DNA of 13,103 nt, taken from the NCBI GenBank assembly GCA_028679275.1, contig JAJRBV010000123.1:1-13103 (forward strand). Direction: 5' to 3'. Each line of letters begins with the position of its first letter. The stretch's first letter is position 1. A program made the position numbers and the translations under genes. The DNA is from Methanoregulaceae archaeon. Lineage in GTDB: Archaea > Halobacteriota > Methanomicrobia > Methanomicrobiales > Methanospirillaceae. Shown here one piece after another: positions 6,636 through 13,103 of this stretch. The notes beneath the pieces were generated by a model, which did no database searches, had not been told where the DNA came from, and saw only the letters and a program-made list of their open reading frames with translations.

Positions 6636-7768
6636 ATCCGGCATGGATTCTCATCGTTGAAGACGAGTTTATTACGGCATCTGACCTGAAATGCAACCTG
6701 GAGGAGATGGGATATAAGGTCCCTGCCATTGCGGACACCGGAGAATCTGCAATCGACATCGCGGGGGAGCAAAAACCGGACCTTGTGCTGATGGACATCA
6801 CACTCCGGGGTGAAATGAGCGGGATCACCGCTGCAGAACAGATCAGGGAGAAGTACAACATTCCCGTGATTTTCCTGACAGCCCATTCGGATGAAACCAC
6901 CTTCGAACAGGCAAAGGTGACCGGACCGTTTGGGTATATCATCAAACCATTCGATCTGCGAAACCTTCGGACCAGCATCGAGACAGCTCTGTACAGGCAC
7001 AGGAGTGACGAAAAGATCCATGTCCAGGAACTGGCAATTCATGCACTCCTGGACGCCACGGGAGATGCTGCTGCCCTGCTCACGGTCGAGGGAAATATCC
7101 TGACGGTGAACAGGAAGATGGCGACACTGCTCGGCAGAGATCCGGATGAGCTGGTCAATGCCTCGATTATCGGGATCTTCATGGCATCAGGAATTTTTCC
7201 AAGAATTTCCGAAGAGATTCACCTGTGCCGATCAGGTTCTCCCAGGAATTTCGAGGAACGGGTTCTGGGGCGGTGGTTTGGGATCACGCTCCAGCCAGTC
7301 ATAGACCAGCAGGTGATTATCAGGGAGATTGCGCTGATATGCCATGATATTACCCGGCACAAAGCAACAGAGCATGAGTTGCTGAGACTGAACGAGCAGC
7401 TTATTCGCGAGAAGGAGCAGCTCGAGCTCTTTAGTATGGCCCTGAACAGGATGAATGACTGCGTGGTGATCACCGATGGTCTCGGGCATATCATGTACGT
7501 CAATGAGACGTTTGAAAAACGATACAGTTATTCTCTTGATGCAGTGAAAGGGAAACATATATCAGAGCTGGCACACGGTGAGAACCGGCTCGATCTCTCC
7601 CTGAAATTCTTCCGGGGTTATTCGGAGGGGGACTGGACCGGCCAGTTTACAGGCAGGAGCAGGTTCGGGGTGAAAATTCTTCAGACGATTAAGGGCAGCC
7701 CTGTCCAGTACGAACATCACCGGATAAAGACCTTTGCGTTCGTCCTGCGGGACCGGTTTGACAGCTGA
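6632..7768 (+). CDS. Response regulator, REC-PAS-PAS, no DNA-binding domain
   Basis: Probable phosphate acceptor of the upstream kinase. The 378-residue protein has an N-terminal receiver domain (about 5-122) with the acidic pair E10/D11, phosphoacceptor D55 (LVLMDITLRG), T83 (FLTAHSD) and K105 (YIIKPFD). A PAS-like domain spans about 130-245 (ATGDAAALLTVEGNILTVN, ending ICHDITRHK). A coiled-coil-like linker (LLRLNEQLIREKEQLELF, 250-267) leads to a second PAS domain from about 268 to the end (MNDCVVITDGLGHIMYVNETF). There is no helix-turn-helix, kinase or cyclic-nucleotide domain, so the output is probably protein-protein interaction or small-ligand sensing. ATG 6632 overlaps the kinase stop (ATGA). 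The protein ends soon after the second PAS core, so a kinase or output domain may have been lost in ancestry, but REC-PAS proteins of this form are common in methanogens. Confidence 0.9.
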   Translation: MNPAWILIVEDEFITASDLKCNLEEMGYKVPAIADTGESAIDIAGEQKPDLVLMDITLRGEMSGITAAEQIREKYNIPVIFLTAHSDETTFEQAKVTGPFGYIIKPFDLRNLRTSIETALYRHRSDEKIHVQELAIHALLDATGDAAALLTVEGNILTVNRKMATLLGRDPDELVNASIIGIFMASGIFPRISEEIHLCRSGSPRNFEERVLGRWFGITLQPVIDQQVIIREIALICHDITRHKATEHELLRLNEQLIREKEQLELFSMALNRMNDCVVITDGLGHIMYVNETFEKRYSYSLDAVKGKHISELAHGENRLDLSLKFFRGYSEGDWTGQFTGRSRFGVKILQTIKGSPVQYEHHRIKTFAFVLRDRFDS

Positions 7769-7798
7769 CCTGAGCCCGGTTCATGCAATACGGGGAAG

Positions 7799-7835
7799 TC
7801 CGGAACATTCACTCCTCTTCTCAGGTTCTTCCGGA
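7799..7835. repeat. Inverted repeat between convergent genes
   Basis: TCCGGAA (7799-7805) and TTCCGGA (7829-7835) flank 23 nt in the 75-bp gap between the response regulator and the leftward hydrolase. It could form a weak stem in either transcript and help end both. No T-tract adjoins the stem. Confidence 0.3.
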
Positions 7836-7843
7836 TTCCTTCT

Positions 7844-8704
7844 TCAGGAGTCACCCGTGCAGGATCCCTGCGTACCCGGTGCCGGACACGTCATGACGGG
7901 CAGGGTTCCGGGATTCAGCAGGTACTCCAGTACCCGATGCATTATCTCCGGGTTCTTTGGCAGGTTGAAATGGCAATACAGGGAGGGATCGTACACAAAT
8001 TCATACCCCCGGGCCGGTAGTATATCGAGCCCGACCCCTTCGATAAATGAATCGGTGTGGGGAACGATCCCGTCTCCCAGGTAGGTCATCTGCCAACCGT
8101 TCACCCGGGAATATTGCCAGGTCATTCCATTAAATGCCGGGAAGAACCCGGGATCTTGTGCGGGATTCTGGGTAAGGATGATACGGTAAGCGATATCGGG
8201 GCGAAGCCCGGCCGATGCCAGTTTGTTCATGCTCCTGCTTCCAGGCCTGAATTCCTGGACTATTCTGTCGGAGACGGGGTTACACCCGTGCGGGAAAAAT
8301 GATCCGGAAAGTTCCCTGATCCTGCCGGGACCGTGGACGGGATCACAGAACAGTTCAGCGATCGAAGATCCATTATTTGGCGGACCAAGGCCAATCAGCG
8401 TCCGAACCTCCAGATTCTCTTTCTCTCGGTCAAGAACCTCAAGCATATACCGTGAAACACAGGTCCCCATGCAGTGCCCTACTATGTCGACCGCTCCTCC
8501 ATATCCCGACTCATCCTGCCTCTCACGAATGAACTGCTGCAGGGCAAAAGCCAGATCTGCAAGGGAAACACCATTCATTCCGTCGTATCCAAAACTCCAT
8601 ACCGGCAGCGCTGCATCGGAAAGGAGCTGAGTTAACCGTTTCCAGACCCCGGGATGGCTCTTCCAGCCATGAACCAGTATGACAGGGCACTCCCGGATTC
8701 CCAT
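7844..8704 (-). CDS. Alpha/beta hydrolase (lipase/esterase-like) with Cys at the nucleophile position
   Basis: A cytoplasmic alpha/beta-fold hydrolase of 286 residues; no signal peptide is visible. The oxyanion-hole motif VHGW is at 11-14. The nucleophile elbow at 76-80 is G-H-C-M-G, so the usual GxSxG serine is replaced by C78 (codon TGC at 8473-8471). A likely acid is D211 (LGDGIVPHTDS) and a likely base is H245 (YCHFNLPKNPEI), giving a Cys-Asp-His arrangement like that of dienelactone hydrolases. LIGLGPPNNGS at 103-113 resembles PGAP1/triacylglycerol-lipase-like families, in which PNNGS follows the nucleophile helix. The substrate is unknown. The start ATG has no clear ribosome binding site, so a leaderless transcript is plausible. 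It is divergent from the YkgJ-family gene, with about 90 bp between them, and convergent with the response regulator. Confidence 0.85.
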   Translation of the reverse strand: MGIRECPVILVHGWKSHPGVWKRLTQLLSDAALPVWSFGYDGMNGVSLADLAFALQQFIRERQDESGYGGAVDIVGHCMGTCVSRYMLEVLDREKENLEVRTLIGLGPPNNGSSIAELFCDPVHGPGRIRELSGSFFPHGCNPVSDRIVQEFRPGSRSMNKLASAGLRPDIAYRIILTQNPAQDPGFFPAFNGMTWQYSRVNGWQMTYLGDGIVPHTDSFIEGVGLDILPARGYEFVYDPSLYCHFNLPKNPEIMHRVLEYLLNPGTLPVMTCPAPGTQGSCTGDS

Positions 8705-8796
8705 TCATAAAGGGTTGGCCTAAAGGACCATAGATTTTCGGGATTGTTCCCTGATAGCGGGTGCCGGGAGCCCTGTCTTTTTGCTCTTGAACCGTG

Positions 8797-9579
8797 ATGT
8801 ACCTAGCAGCCATGTCCCAGGGACCTCAGCTTCCTCTTCCCTTCCATTCGGTCGCCGCTTCACGGTACCGCGAGATCGAGGCATTGGCGGATTATCCTCC
8901 CGTGAAACTTGCCGCCATTTTCGCCGATGTCGGATTCCATTGTGACTGCTGCGCGCGCTGCTGCACGAGGAAATTCAACGGCCATGTCCTTCTCCTTGAC
9001 GAGGATGCCACGTGGATCCGGTCCTGTGAACCGGAAGCGCTGGAACCGGTCCCCCTCCCGGATTTCTGCGACCAGCATGGGACATACTATGCTTCCGGGT
9101 ATACGATCCGGGCACTCCGGGATCCTGAAGGATCCTGTCACTTTCTCAAAGACCGCAGGTGCAGGATTTATGAAAAGAGGCCTGCAGTATGCCGGGTATA
9201 CCCTCACATGCTCCACCAGGAACCTGATGAGGGAGGGAGCGTGGACTGGCGCCAGATCAGCGGACTTGACCAGCATGGAGCGTATCATTGCCCCATCTCC
9301 GGAGAAGAGGCGCTGCGCCTTGCCATTGAAACGAAATCTTTTGAAGAGGCAGTCCTTGCCCGTGAAATTGCGTATCTCGAATATACCGGGCAATACTTCC
9401 TCGAGCACGGTCTCCGGCATGTCAGGAAAAGGTACGATGATGGCTTACAGCGCTCACAGCAGGGCGCGGAAATCGAAGTCATGGTGTATTTCCGGGGATC
9501 CTTTGAACGCTGGGTGATAAAGGCCGGGACAGCAATAGAAAGGGGAATCCCCGCTGATGAAAGAAAAGAAAAGGTTTAG
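8797..9579 (+). CDS. YkgJ-family cysteine cluster protein (metal-binding)
   Basis: A putative zinc- or iron-cluster-binding protein of the CxxCxxCC family. Numbering from ATG 8797 (about 260 residues), C49, C52, C55 and C56 form the CxxCxxCC core, with an extra C51. Further cysteines follow at C114, C122 and C132 in SCHFLKDRRCRIYEKRPAVCRVYP, the second conserved block of the family, and C165. The C-terminal third is helical and charged and not assigned. Starts at GTG 8794, ATG 8797 or ATG 8812 are all possible; none has a good ribosome binding site, and the conserved region begins well after all three. The family is found next to many gene types and its exact reaction is not established, although some members are linked to metal handling. 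The stop overlaps the opposing TerB-like gene. Confidence 0.82.
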   Translation: MYLAAMSQGPQLPLPFHSVAASRYREIEALADYPPVKLAAIFADVGFHCDCCARCCTRKFNGHVLLLDEDATWIRSCEPEALEPVPLPDFCDQHGTYYASGYTIRALRDPEGSCHFLKDRRCRIYEKRPAVCRVYPHMLHQEPDEGGSVDWRQISGLDQHGAYHCPISGEEALRLAIETKSFEEAVLAREIAYLEYTGQYFLEHGLRHVRKRYDDGLQRSQQGAEIEVMVYFRGSFERWVIKAGTAIERGIPADERKEKV

Positions 9580-9992
9580 GAAAACACTGAAAAGTCGTTT
9601 TTCAGAGCGATCGCATCAATCACCGGCTTTATTGCCGTTTCGGAGATGCCGAATTTCTCCATGTACTGCTGGAGGATCTTCTGTTCGTTCCCGGCGAGGA
9701 TGCCATCAGCCATTGCAAGGTCAAGAAGGATCGCCATCGCGGCCATCCTCTGTTTCTCATTGAGACAATTAGCGATAAGCTCCATGCATTCCGAAATTGA
9801 GTTGCCCTGGAGAACCTGCACGGCGTCGTTCACGGCATTTTTGTCTCCCCTTGCGATCTTTGCGAGATCGCCAAGTTCAGCCTCGTCAAGGACGCCATCT
9901 GATGCAATCACCGTGATTGCAGCAGTGATAAGGGCAGATTTCGGGGTGAGCTGAATATTTTTGCTTCCCCGTAACTTGTCAAAGATTCCCAT
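9576..9992 (-). CDS. TerB-like (tellurite-resistance/DjlA N-terminal type) protein
   Basis: An all-helical 138-residue cytoplasmic protein of the TerB-like superfamily. After an MGIFDKLRG start the sequence has two acidic repeats, ASDGVLDEAEL at 30-40 and AMADGILAGNE at 93-103. Their D-G-x-hydrophobic-x-x-x-E layout is the metal-binding style pattern of TerB proteins. NEKQRMAAMAILLDLA lies between them. Members are linked to stress and tellurite resistance in bacteria, but stand-alone archaeal copies have no proven role, and no other ter genes are here. An AAGGTG ribosome binding site lies 5 nt before the ATG. It converges with the YkgJ-family gene, and the two stop codons share bases 9576-9579. 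Confidence 0.8.
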   Translation of the reverse strand: MGIFDKLRGSKNIQLTPKSALITAAITVIASDGVLDEAELGDLAKIARGDKNAVNDAVQVLQGNSISECMELIANCLNEKQRMAAMAILLDLAMADGILAGNEQKILQQYMEKFGISETAIKPVIDAIALKNDFSVFS

Positions 9993-9997
9993 GGTTA

Positions 9998-10003
9998 CAC
10001 CTT
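9998..10003 (-). promoter_or_regulatory. Ribosome binding site of the TerB-like gene
   Basis: AAGGTG on the minus strand lies 5 nt before the ATG at 9992-9990. It fixes the start of the TerB-like gene at MGIFDKL. Confidence 0.65.
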
Positions 10004-10240
10004 ATTTGAGGGGGAAGTATTGGAGTTGAACCTTATTCTCTTTTTCGGGTCATCAGGAATACCACGGCCAGGTGAACTGGTAATTATTCCAGGCAGAAAT
10101 TCCGGGATTCCGTTCAAAGACGACATACCGTGGCTGCTTTCATCCGGAATCCGGCATAAGCCGCATGTGCAGGAGTAGAGCCCTGTTCAGCATACAGCAT
10201 GAGGCAGGCTCCCTCCGGATGTTTTGGGCATCCCTGAAAT

Positions 10241-10260
10241 TTCCCGGAAAAGCCCGGGAA
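10241..10260. repeat. Short GC-rich inverted repeat in the LysE leader region
   Basis: TTCCCGG (10241-10247) pairs with CCGGGAA (10254-10260) across a 6-nt AAAAGC loop, followed by an AT-rich stretch. It could be an operator, a terminator reading right or a structured leader element about 190 bp before the LysE start. Confidence 0.35.
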
Positions 10261-10448
10261 CAATTATTCTTTCCTGGACCCGGGGGTGATAGAGAGGATC
10301 TTTTTCCACAAGAAATTTGCCAGGGATTCTTTCCAGTGCCTAGTACCAGTTTTGGGTTTATCCATTTGGTACCCATGAAGCGAACATAATTGGGAGAGTA
10401 ACGATCATAGTCCTGTGAAGGCTGGTAACGCTGAACCCCCTGCTCGAA

Positions 10449-11075
10449 ATGCTCATGCTCGGCTTTCTTGTCGGGCTCACCGGAGCACTTGCACCCGGGC
10501 CTACCCTGGTTGCAACCATCAATGCATCGCTCAAAGGTGGGTGGAGCGCGGGGCCCAGGGTGACTCTCGGGCATGCTGCCGTTGAACTCATTATGGTCCT
10601 CCTCATCATAGCAGGCATGAGCGTCGTGATCGGGGAATATTCATGGGTGATTGCCGGGGTTGGGGGAATAGCCCTCCTGGTATTTGGCGGCTTAACCGTA
10701 TGGGAAGCACGGAATACCCGGATTAATCTTACCAGAGAGCCGGAAGAAATTGCAAAGCCGTTTCTCGCAGGGGTTATCACCAGTATCTCGAACCCGTATT
10801 TCTGGATCTGGTGGTTCACCGTGGGGAGTGCACTGCTGATAGGGGCATATACCGGGGGGGTTGTCCTTGCGCTTGCATTCATCCTTGGGCACTGGGCTGC
10901 CGATCTCGGGTGGTTCACGCTGGTGTCGGTAAGTGTCCACCGCGGGCGATTCATCTTCAGTGAACGGACATACCGCTGGGTTCTCGGGATGTGCGGGATG
11001 TTCCTCATCCTGTTCGGAGCATACTATCTCTCCGGAGTCTTTGCCCTCCCTGATCCGGCTGGAAGGAACCTATGA
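10449..11075 (+). CDS. LysE-family exporter (amino acid / small-molecule translocator)
   Basis: An integral membrane exporter of the LysE/RhtB superfamily, 208 residues, close to the usual 200-210. The N-terminal signature LVGLTGALAPGPTLVATI (8-25) contains the conserved PGP of the first helix. About five or six hydrophobic segments follow, with ISNPYFWIWW (112-121) as the second family signature. The C-terminal helix (WVLGMCGMFLILFGAYYLSG) ends the protein. Substrates range from lysine and arginine to threonine and homoserine in other members; the substrate here cannot be told. ATG 10449 has no ribosome binding site. An in-frame CTG at 10431 (LNPLLEM...) has GAAGG 9 nt before it and could be a non-standard start adding six residues; ATG 10455 is a shorter option. 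Confidence 0.9.
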   Translation: MLMLGFLVGLTGALAPGPTLVATINASLKGGWSAGPRVTLGHAAVELIMVLLIIAGMSVVIGEYSWVIAGVGGIALLVFGGLTVWEARNTRINLTREPEEIAKPFLAGVITSISNPYFWIWWFTVGSALLIGAYTGGVVLALAFILGHWAADLGWFTLVSVSVHRGRFIFSERTYRWVLGMCGMFLILFGAYYLSGVFALPDPAGRNL

Positions 11076-11143
11076 ATACGCTTCTCCTGATCCCCTTCAT
11101 CCGAACAACATACCCCCGGAGATTGCAACGGGCAGAACTTCCC

Positions 11144-11150
11144 TTTTTTT
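11144..11150 (+). terminator. T7 tract, probable terminator after the LysE gene
   Basis: Seven consecutive T about 70 bp after the LysE stop match the T-rich signals that end archaeal transcripts. They are followed directly by an inverted repeat, CCTGGAA (11151-11157) with TTCCAGG (11164-11170), whose loop is TTGCGT. Confidence 0.5.
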
Positions 11151-11208
11151 CCTGGAATTGCGTTTCCAGGGAATGGTACAGAGCCATTCGAAGAAGTGGC
11201 ATTCCCGG

Positions 11209-11215
11209 TAATATT
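11209..11215 (+). promoter_or_regulatory. Weak TATA-like element before arfC
   Basis: TAATATT is centred about 32 bp before the ATG of the reductase gene, which has no Shine-Dalgarno site. This fits a short-leader or leaderless archaeal transcript, but the match is weak. Confidence 0.25.
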
Positions 11216-11243
11216 GAAGAACGGCACTGACCAATCATTGTGC

Positions 11244-11930
11244 ATGCGCCCCTTTGTTCATGTCAACGTCGCGATGAGTGCTGACGGAAAACTCTCCACC
11301 CGCGAGCGGAGGCAGGTAAAAATATCGGGCTCATCAGATTTCTCACGGGTGGATCGGATAAAAGCAGAGAGCGATGCAGTCATGGTAGGGATAGGGACCG
11401 TTCTTGCCGATGATCCCTCCCTGACGGTAAAGTCCCCGGCACTGGTAGCGGAACGGCGTGCGAGAGGAGAGGATGAAAACCCTGTCAGGATCGTGGTGGA
11501 CAGCCGGGCACGAACCCCGATCGATTCAGCGATCCTCCACAAAGGGAAGGGAGCGCGAATCATTGCCTGTTCTCTCAAGGCGGACCGGGAGAAGATAGAC
11601 GCATTGTCTCCGTATGCCACGGTACTTGTCGAGGGAGAGACGGAGGTTGACCTGCCGCATCTCCTCTCCCGGCTCTATGAGCTGGGAATCAGGACGCTGA
11701 TGGTGGAAGGGGGAGGCACACTATTATGGGGGCTCTTCCGCGCGGGGCTCGTCGACAAACTCACCTGCTATATAGGCAACATGGTGATCGGGGGGGTCCG
11801 TGCACCGACCCTTGCTGACGGAGAAGGTTTTATCGACGAAGCGGATTTCACCCGCCTCTCCCTCTTTGGTTTCGAGCGCATGGATTCGGGGATACTCCTG
11901 ACGTGGATGGTGGAGAGAACCGGTACCTGA
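11244..11930 (+). CDS. arfC: 2,5-diamino-6-ribosylamino-4(3H)-pyrimidinone 5'-phosphate reductase (archaeal RIB7/ArfC type)
   Basis: NAD(P)H-dependent reduction of the ribosyl side chain of the diaminopyrimidinone phosphate to ribitylamino, an early step toward riboflavin and the F420 chromophore F0 in archaea. The 228-residue protein is a stand-alone RibD C-terminal-like (dihydrofolate-reductase-fold) domain without the deaminase half, as in archaeal and yeast RIB7 enzymes. Motifs are RPFVHVNVAMSADGKLS at 2-18, DAVMVGIGTVLADDPSLTV at 44-62, PVRIVVDS at 80-87, LMVEGGGTL at 152-160 and a C-terminal GGVRAPTLADGEGF at 183-196. Family proteins begin near MRP-V-VN-AMS, so ATG 11244 is chosen over in-frame GTG 11196; no ribosome binding site is present. 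A permease gene follows 26 bp later on the same strand and may be co-transcribed. Confidence 0.92.
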   Translation: MRPFVHVNVAMSADGKLSTRERRQVKISGSSDFSRVDRIKAESDAVMVGIGTVLADDPSLTVKSPALVAERRARGEDENPVRIVVDSRARTPIDSAILHKGKGARIIACSLKADREKIDALSPYATVLVEGETEVDLPHLLSRLYELGIRTLMVEGGGTLLWGLFRAGLVDKLTCYIGNMVIGGVRAPTLADGEGFIDEADFTRLSLFGFERMDSGILLTWMVERTGT

Positions 11931-11945
11931 TCACACCGTACCGGC

Positions 11946-11949
11946 AGGA
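11946..11949 (+). promoter_or_regulatory. Ribosome binding site of the permease gene
   Basis: AGGA lies 7 nt before ATG 11957 and supports this start, which falls right at the first hydrophobic helix. Confidence 0.55.
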
Positions 11950-11956
11950 AAACCCG

Positions 11957-13103
11957 ATGTTCATCCCTGTTATCGTCCTGATTCTCGTCTTTATCCTAAT
12001 CGCCATCCGGCAGATAGGCAGGTATACCCTCCGGATATGGCAGATTATGCTGGCAGGGGCGATTGCCGTCCTCCTGCTCGGCCAGATTACCCCGGCAGCA
12101 GCACTGTCGGCCATCAATGTCGATGTTATGCTTTTTCTTTTCGGAATGTTTGTCGTAGGGGTGGCCGTTCAGGAGAGCGGGTTTCTCGCATCGCTCTCTC
12201 ACCGTATCTTTTCCCGGGCAAAGAATCCTGACCAGTTCCTCCTCCTCCTGATCATGGTCATGGGTCTGTTTTCTGCCGTGCTCATGAATGATACGATCGC
12301 AGTTATCGGGACCCCTCTCGTGATAGCTCTTGCATGTGTCTGGGGGATTGACCGGAAGGGGGCCCTTCTTGCGCTCTGTTTTGCCATCACGATCGGCAGT
12401 GTCGCCACCCCGATCGGCAACCCGCAGAATTTCCTGATCGCATCCTCTGCCGATCTCGGGGATGCATTCACCCCCTTTCTGATCCATCTCGGGATACCCA
12501 CCCTGATCAACCTGGTCATCGCATGGGTGGTTGTCAGGACCTTTTATCATCCGGCACAGGAGTATTGTGCTCCGGTGCAGCCTGAACCGGTCAGGGACGC
12601 AGACCTTGCCCGGCTCACGGCATGTTCACTGGGAATTATCCTGGCATTGATCGGATTCCGGATATTGGGGGGGTTTATCGGATACAATCCACTGCCTTTG
12701 ATGGTGATCTCCCTTGCCGGGGCCGCTCCCCTGCTCGTACTGAGCCAGAGAAGGGCAGAACTGGTCAGGAAGGTTGACTGGTATACCCTTGTCTTTTTCG
12801 TTGCACTGTTTGTCCTGATGCAGAGTGTCTTTGACACAGGATTCTTCCAGTCGGCAATAGATCTCCAGATCGTCAATTCAGTTCCCGTAATCATGGTGGT
12901 GAGCGTGGTGATCAGTCAGTTCATCTCAAACGTCCCCTTTGTCGCCCTCTTTCAGCCCGTCATCATCCAGCAGGGGATGTCGATCCAGGAGATGCTTGCC
13001 CTTGCAGCAGGGAGTACAATCGCCGGCAATCTCACCATACTCGGTGCTGCAAGCAACGTCATCGTAATCCAGAACGCCGAGCGGCAGGGGGTTACCCTCA
13101 CCT
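11957..13103 (+). CDS. SLC13/ArsB-type anion permease (3' end outside window)
   Basis: An integral membrane transporter of the ion transporter superfamily (SLC13/DASS, ArsB, NhaD group). 382 codons are visible with no stop, so the gene continues past the right edge; full-length relatives are usually 400-450 residues, so little is missing. About ten hydrophobic segments are seen. The two inverted halves each carry the expected re-entrant loop motifs: MNDTIAVIGTPLVI (110-123) and ATPIGNPQNFLI (150-161) in the first, ISNVPFVALFQPVI (323-336) and AGNLTILGAASNVIV (356-370) in the second. A hydrophilic loop with PAQEYCAPVQPEPVRD (199-214) separates the halves. The substrate could be a dicarboxylate, sulfate, arsenite or sodium/proton exchange and cannot be read from the sequence; no arsR or arsenate reductase gene is visible. 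It starts 26 bp after the reductase gene. Confidence 0.87.
   Translation, partial: MFIPVIVLILVFILIAIRQIGRYTLRIWQIMLAGAIAVLLLGQITPAAALSAINVDVMLFLFGMFVVGVAVQESGFLASLSHRIFSRAKNPDQFLLLLIMVMGLFSAVLMNDTIAVIGTPLVIALACVWGIDRKGALLALCFAITIGSVATPIGNPQNFLIASSADLGDAFTPFLIHLGIPTLINLVIAWVVVRTFYHPAQEYCAPVQPEPVRDADLARLTACSLGIILALIGFRILGGFIGYNPLPLMVISLAGAAPLLVLSQRRAELVRKVDWYTLVFFVALFVLMQSVFDTGFFQSAIDLQIVNSVPVIMVVSVVISQFISNVPFVALFQPVIIQQGMSIQEMLALAAGSTIAGNLTILGAASNVIVIQNAERQGVTLT

Larger units (their letters stand above)
9993..10448. other. 456-bp gap between TerB-like and LysE genes
   Basis: No gene is supported on either strand. Open frames here (for example minus strand 10574-10140) are low-complexity shadows that run into the LysE gene. 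The left end should hold the TerB-like promoter reading left and the right half the LysE promoter reading right. A hairpin at 10241-10260 is listed separately. A T5 run occurs at 10041-10045. Confidence 0.5.

Noticed and set aside
10140..10574. 144-codon minus-strand frame overlapping the LysE start
   Set aside because: Its first third is antisense to the conserved LysE N-terminus and the rest looks like translated intergenic DNA.
11996..12550. 184-codon minus-strand frame opposite the permease
   Set aside because: Very rich in Asp, Lys, Glu and Gly because it is the complement of hydrophobic membrane-helix codons; the plus-strand permease explains the region.

Overview
The window looks like part of the chromosome of a methanogenic archaeon, most likely order Methanomicrobiales (Methanoregula/Methanosphaerula-like). 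This is inferred from gene content, not from a marker gene. The clues are an archaeal siroheme-to-heme (Ahb) gene set, an archaeal-type riboflavin/F420-precursor reductase, a DUF3303 protein, a HisKA_2-type sensor kinase with a PAS-containing response regulator, moderately high GC, and Shine-Dalgarno sites at several starts.

Region 1 (1-3768) is the most striking. The 3' end of a catalase-peroxidase gene (katG) is followed after 55 bp by four tightly coupled genes, ahbD-ahbA-ahbB-ahbC. Together these encode the whole alternative route from siroheme to heme b: AhbA/AhbB decarboxylate siroheme, AhbC removes the two acetate chains, and AhbD oxidatively decarboxylates Fe-coproporphyrin III to heme. 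Every junction within the set overlaps (4, 14 and 4 nt), and a 15-bp-class hairpin follows the last stop. The simplest reading is a unit for oxidative stress defence that makes both a heme enzyme and its cofactor. AhbA/AhbB carry a paired Asn-to-Ser change in a family signature, AhbD has an extra cysteine-containing insertion near its C-terminus, and AhbC carries a complete SPASM cysteine set.

Region 2 (3725-4865) is relatively AT-rich and gene-poor. It holds one small DUF3303 gene between two gaps of more than 400 bp. Region 3 (4866-7768) is a two-component pair: a membrane HisKA_2 kinase with PAS domains, overlapping by 4 nt a REC-PAS-PAS regulator with no DNA-binding domain.

Region 4 (7844-9992) has a leftward alpha/beta hydrolase whose nucleophile position is Cys rather than Ser. 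Next come a rightward YkgJ-type cysteine-cluster protein and a leftward TerB-like protein; these last two genes converge with overlapping stop codons. A 456-bp stretch with no credible gene follows.

Region 5 (10449-13103) contains a LysE-family exporter, a T-tract terminator, the pyrimidine reductase of the archaeal riboflavin/F0 pathway (arfC type), and an SLC13/ArsB-type permease that runs off the right edge. No tRNA, rRNA, CRISPR array, insertion sequence or integrase was seen.
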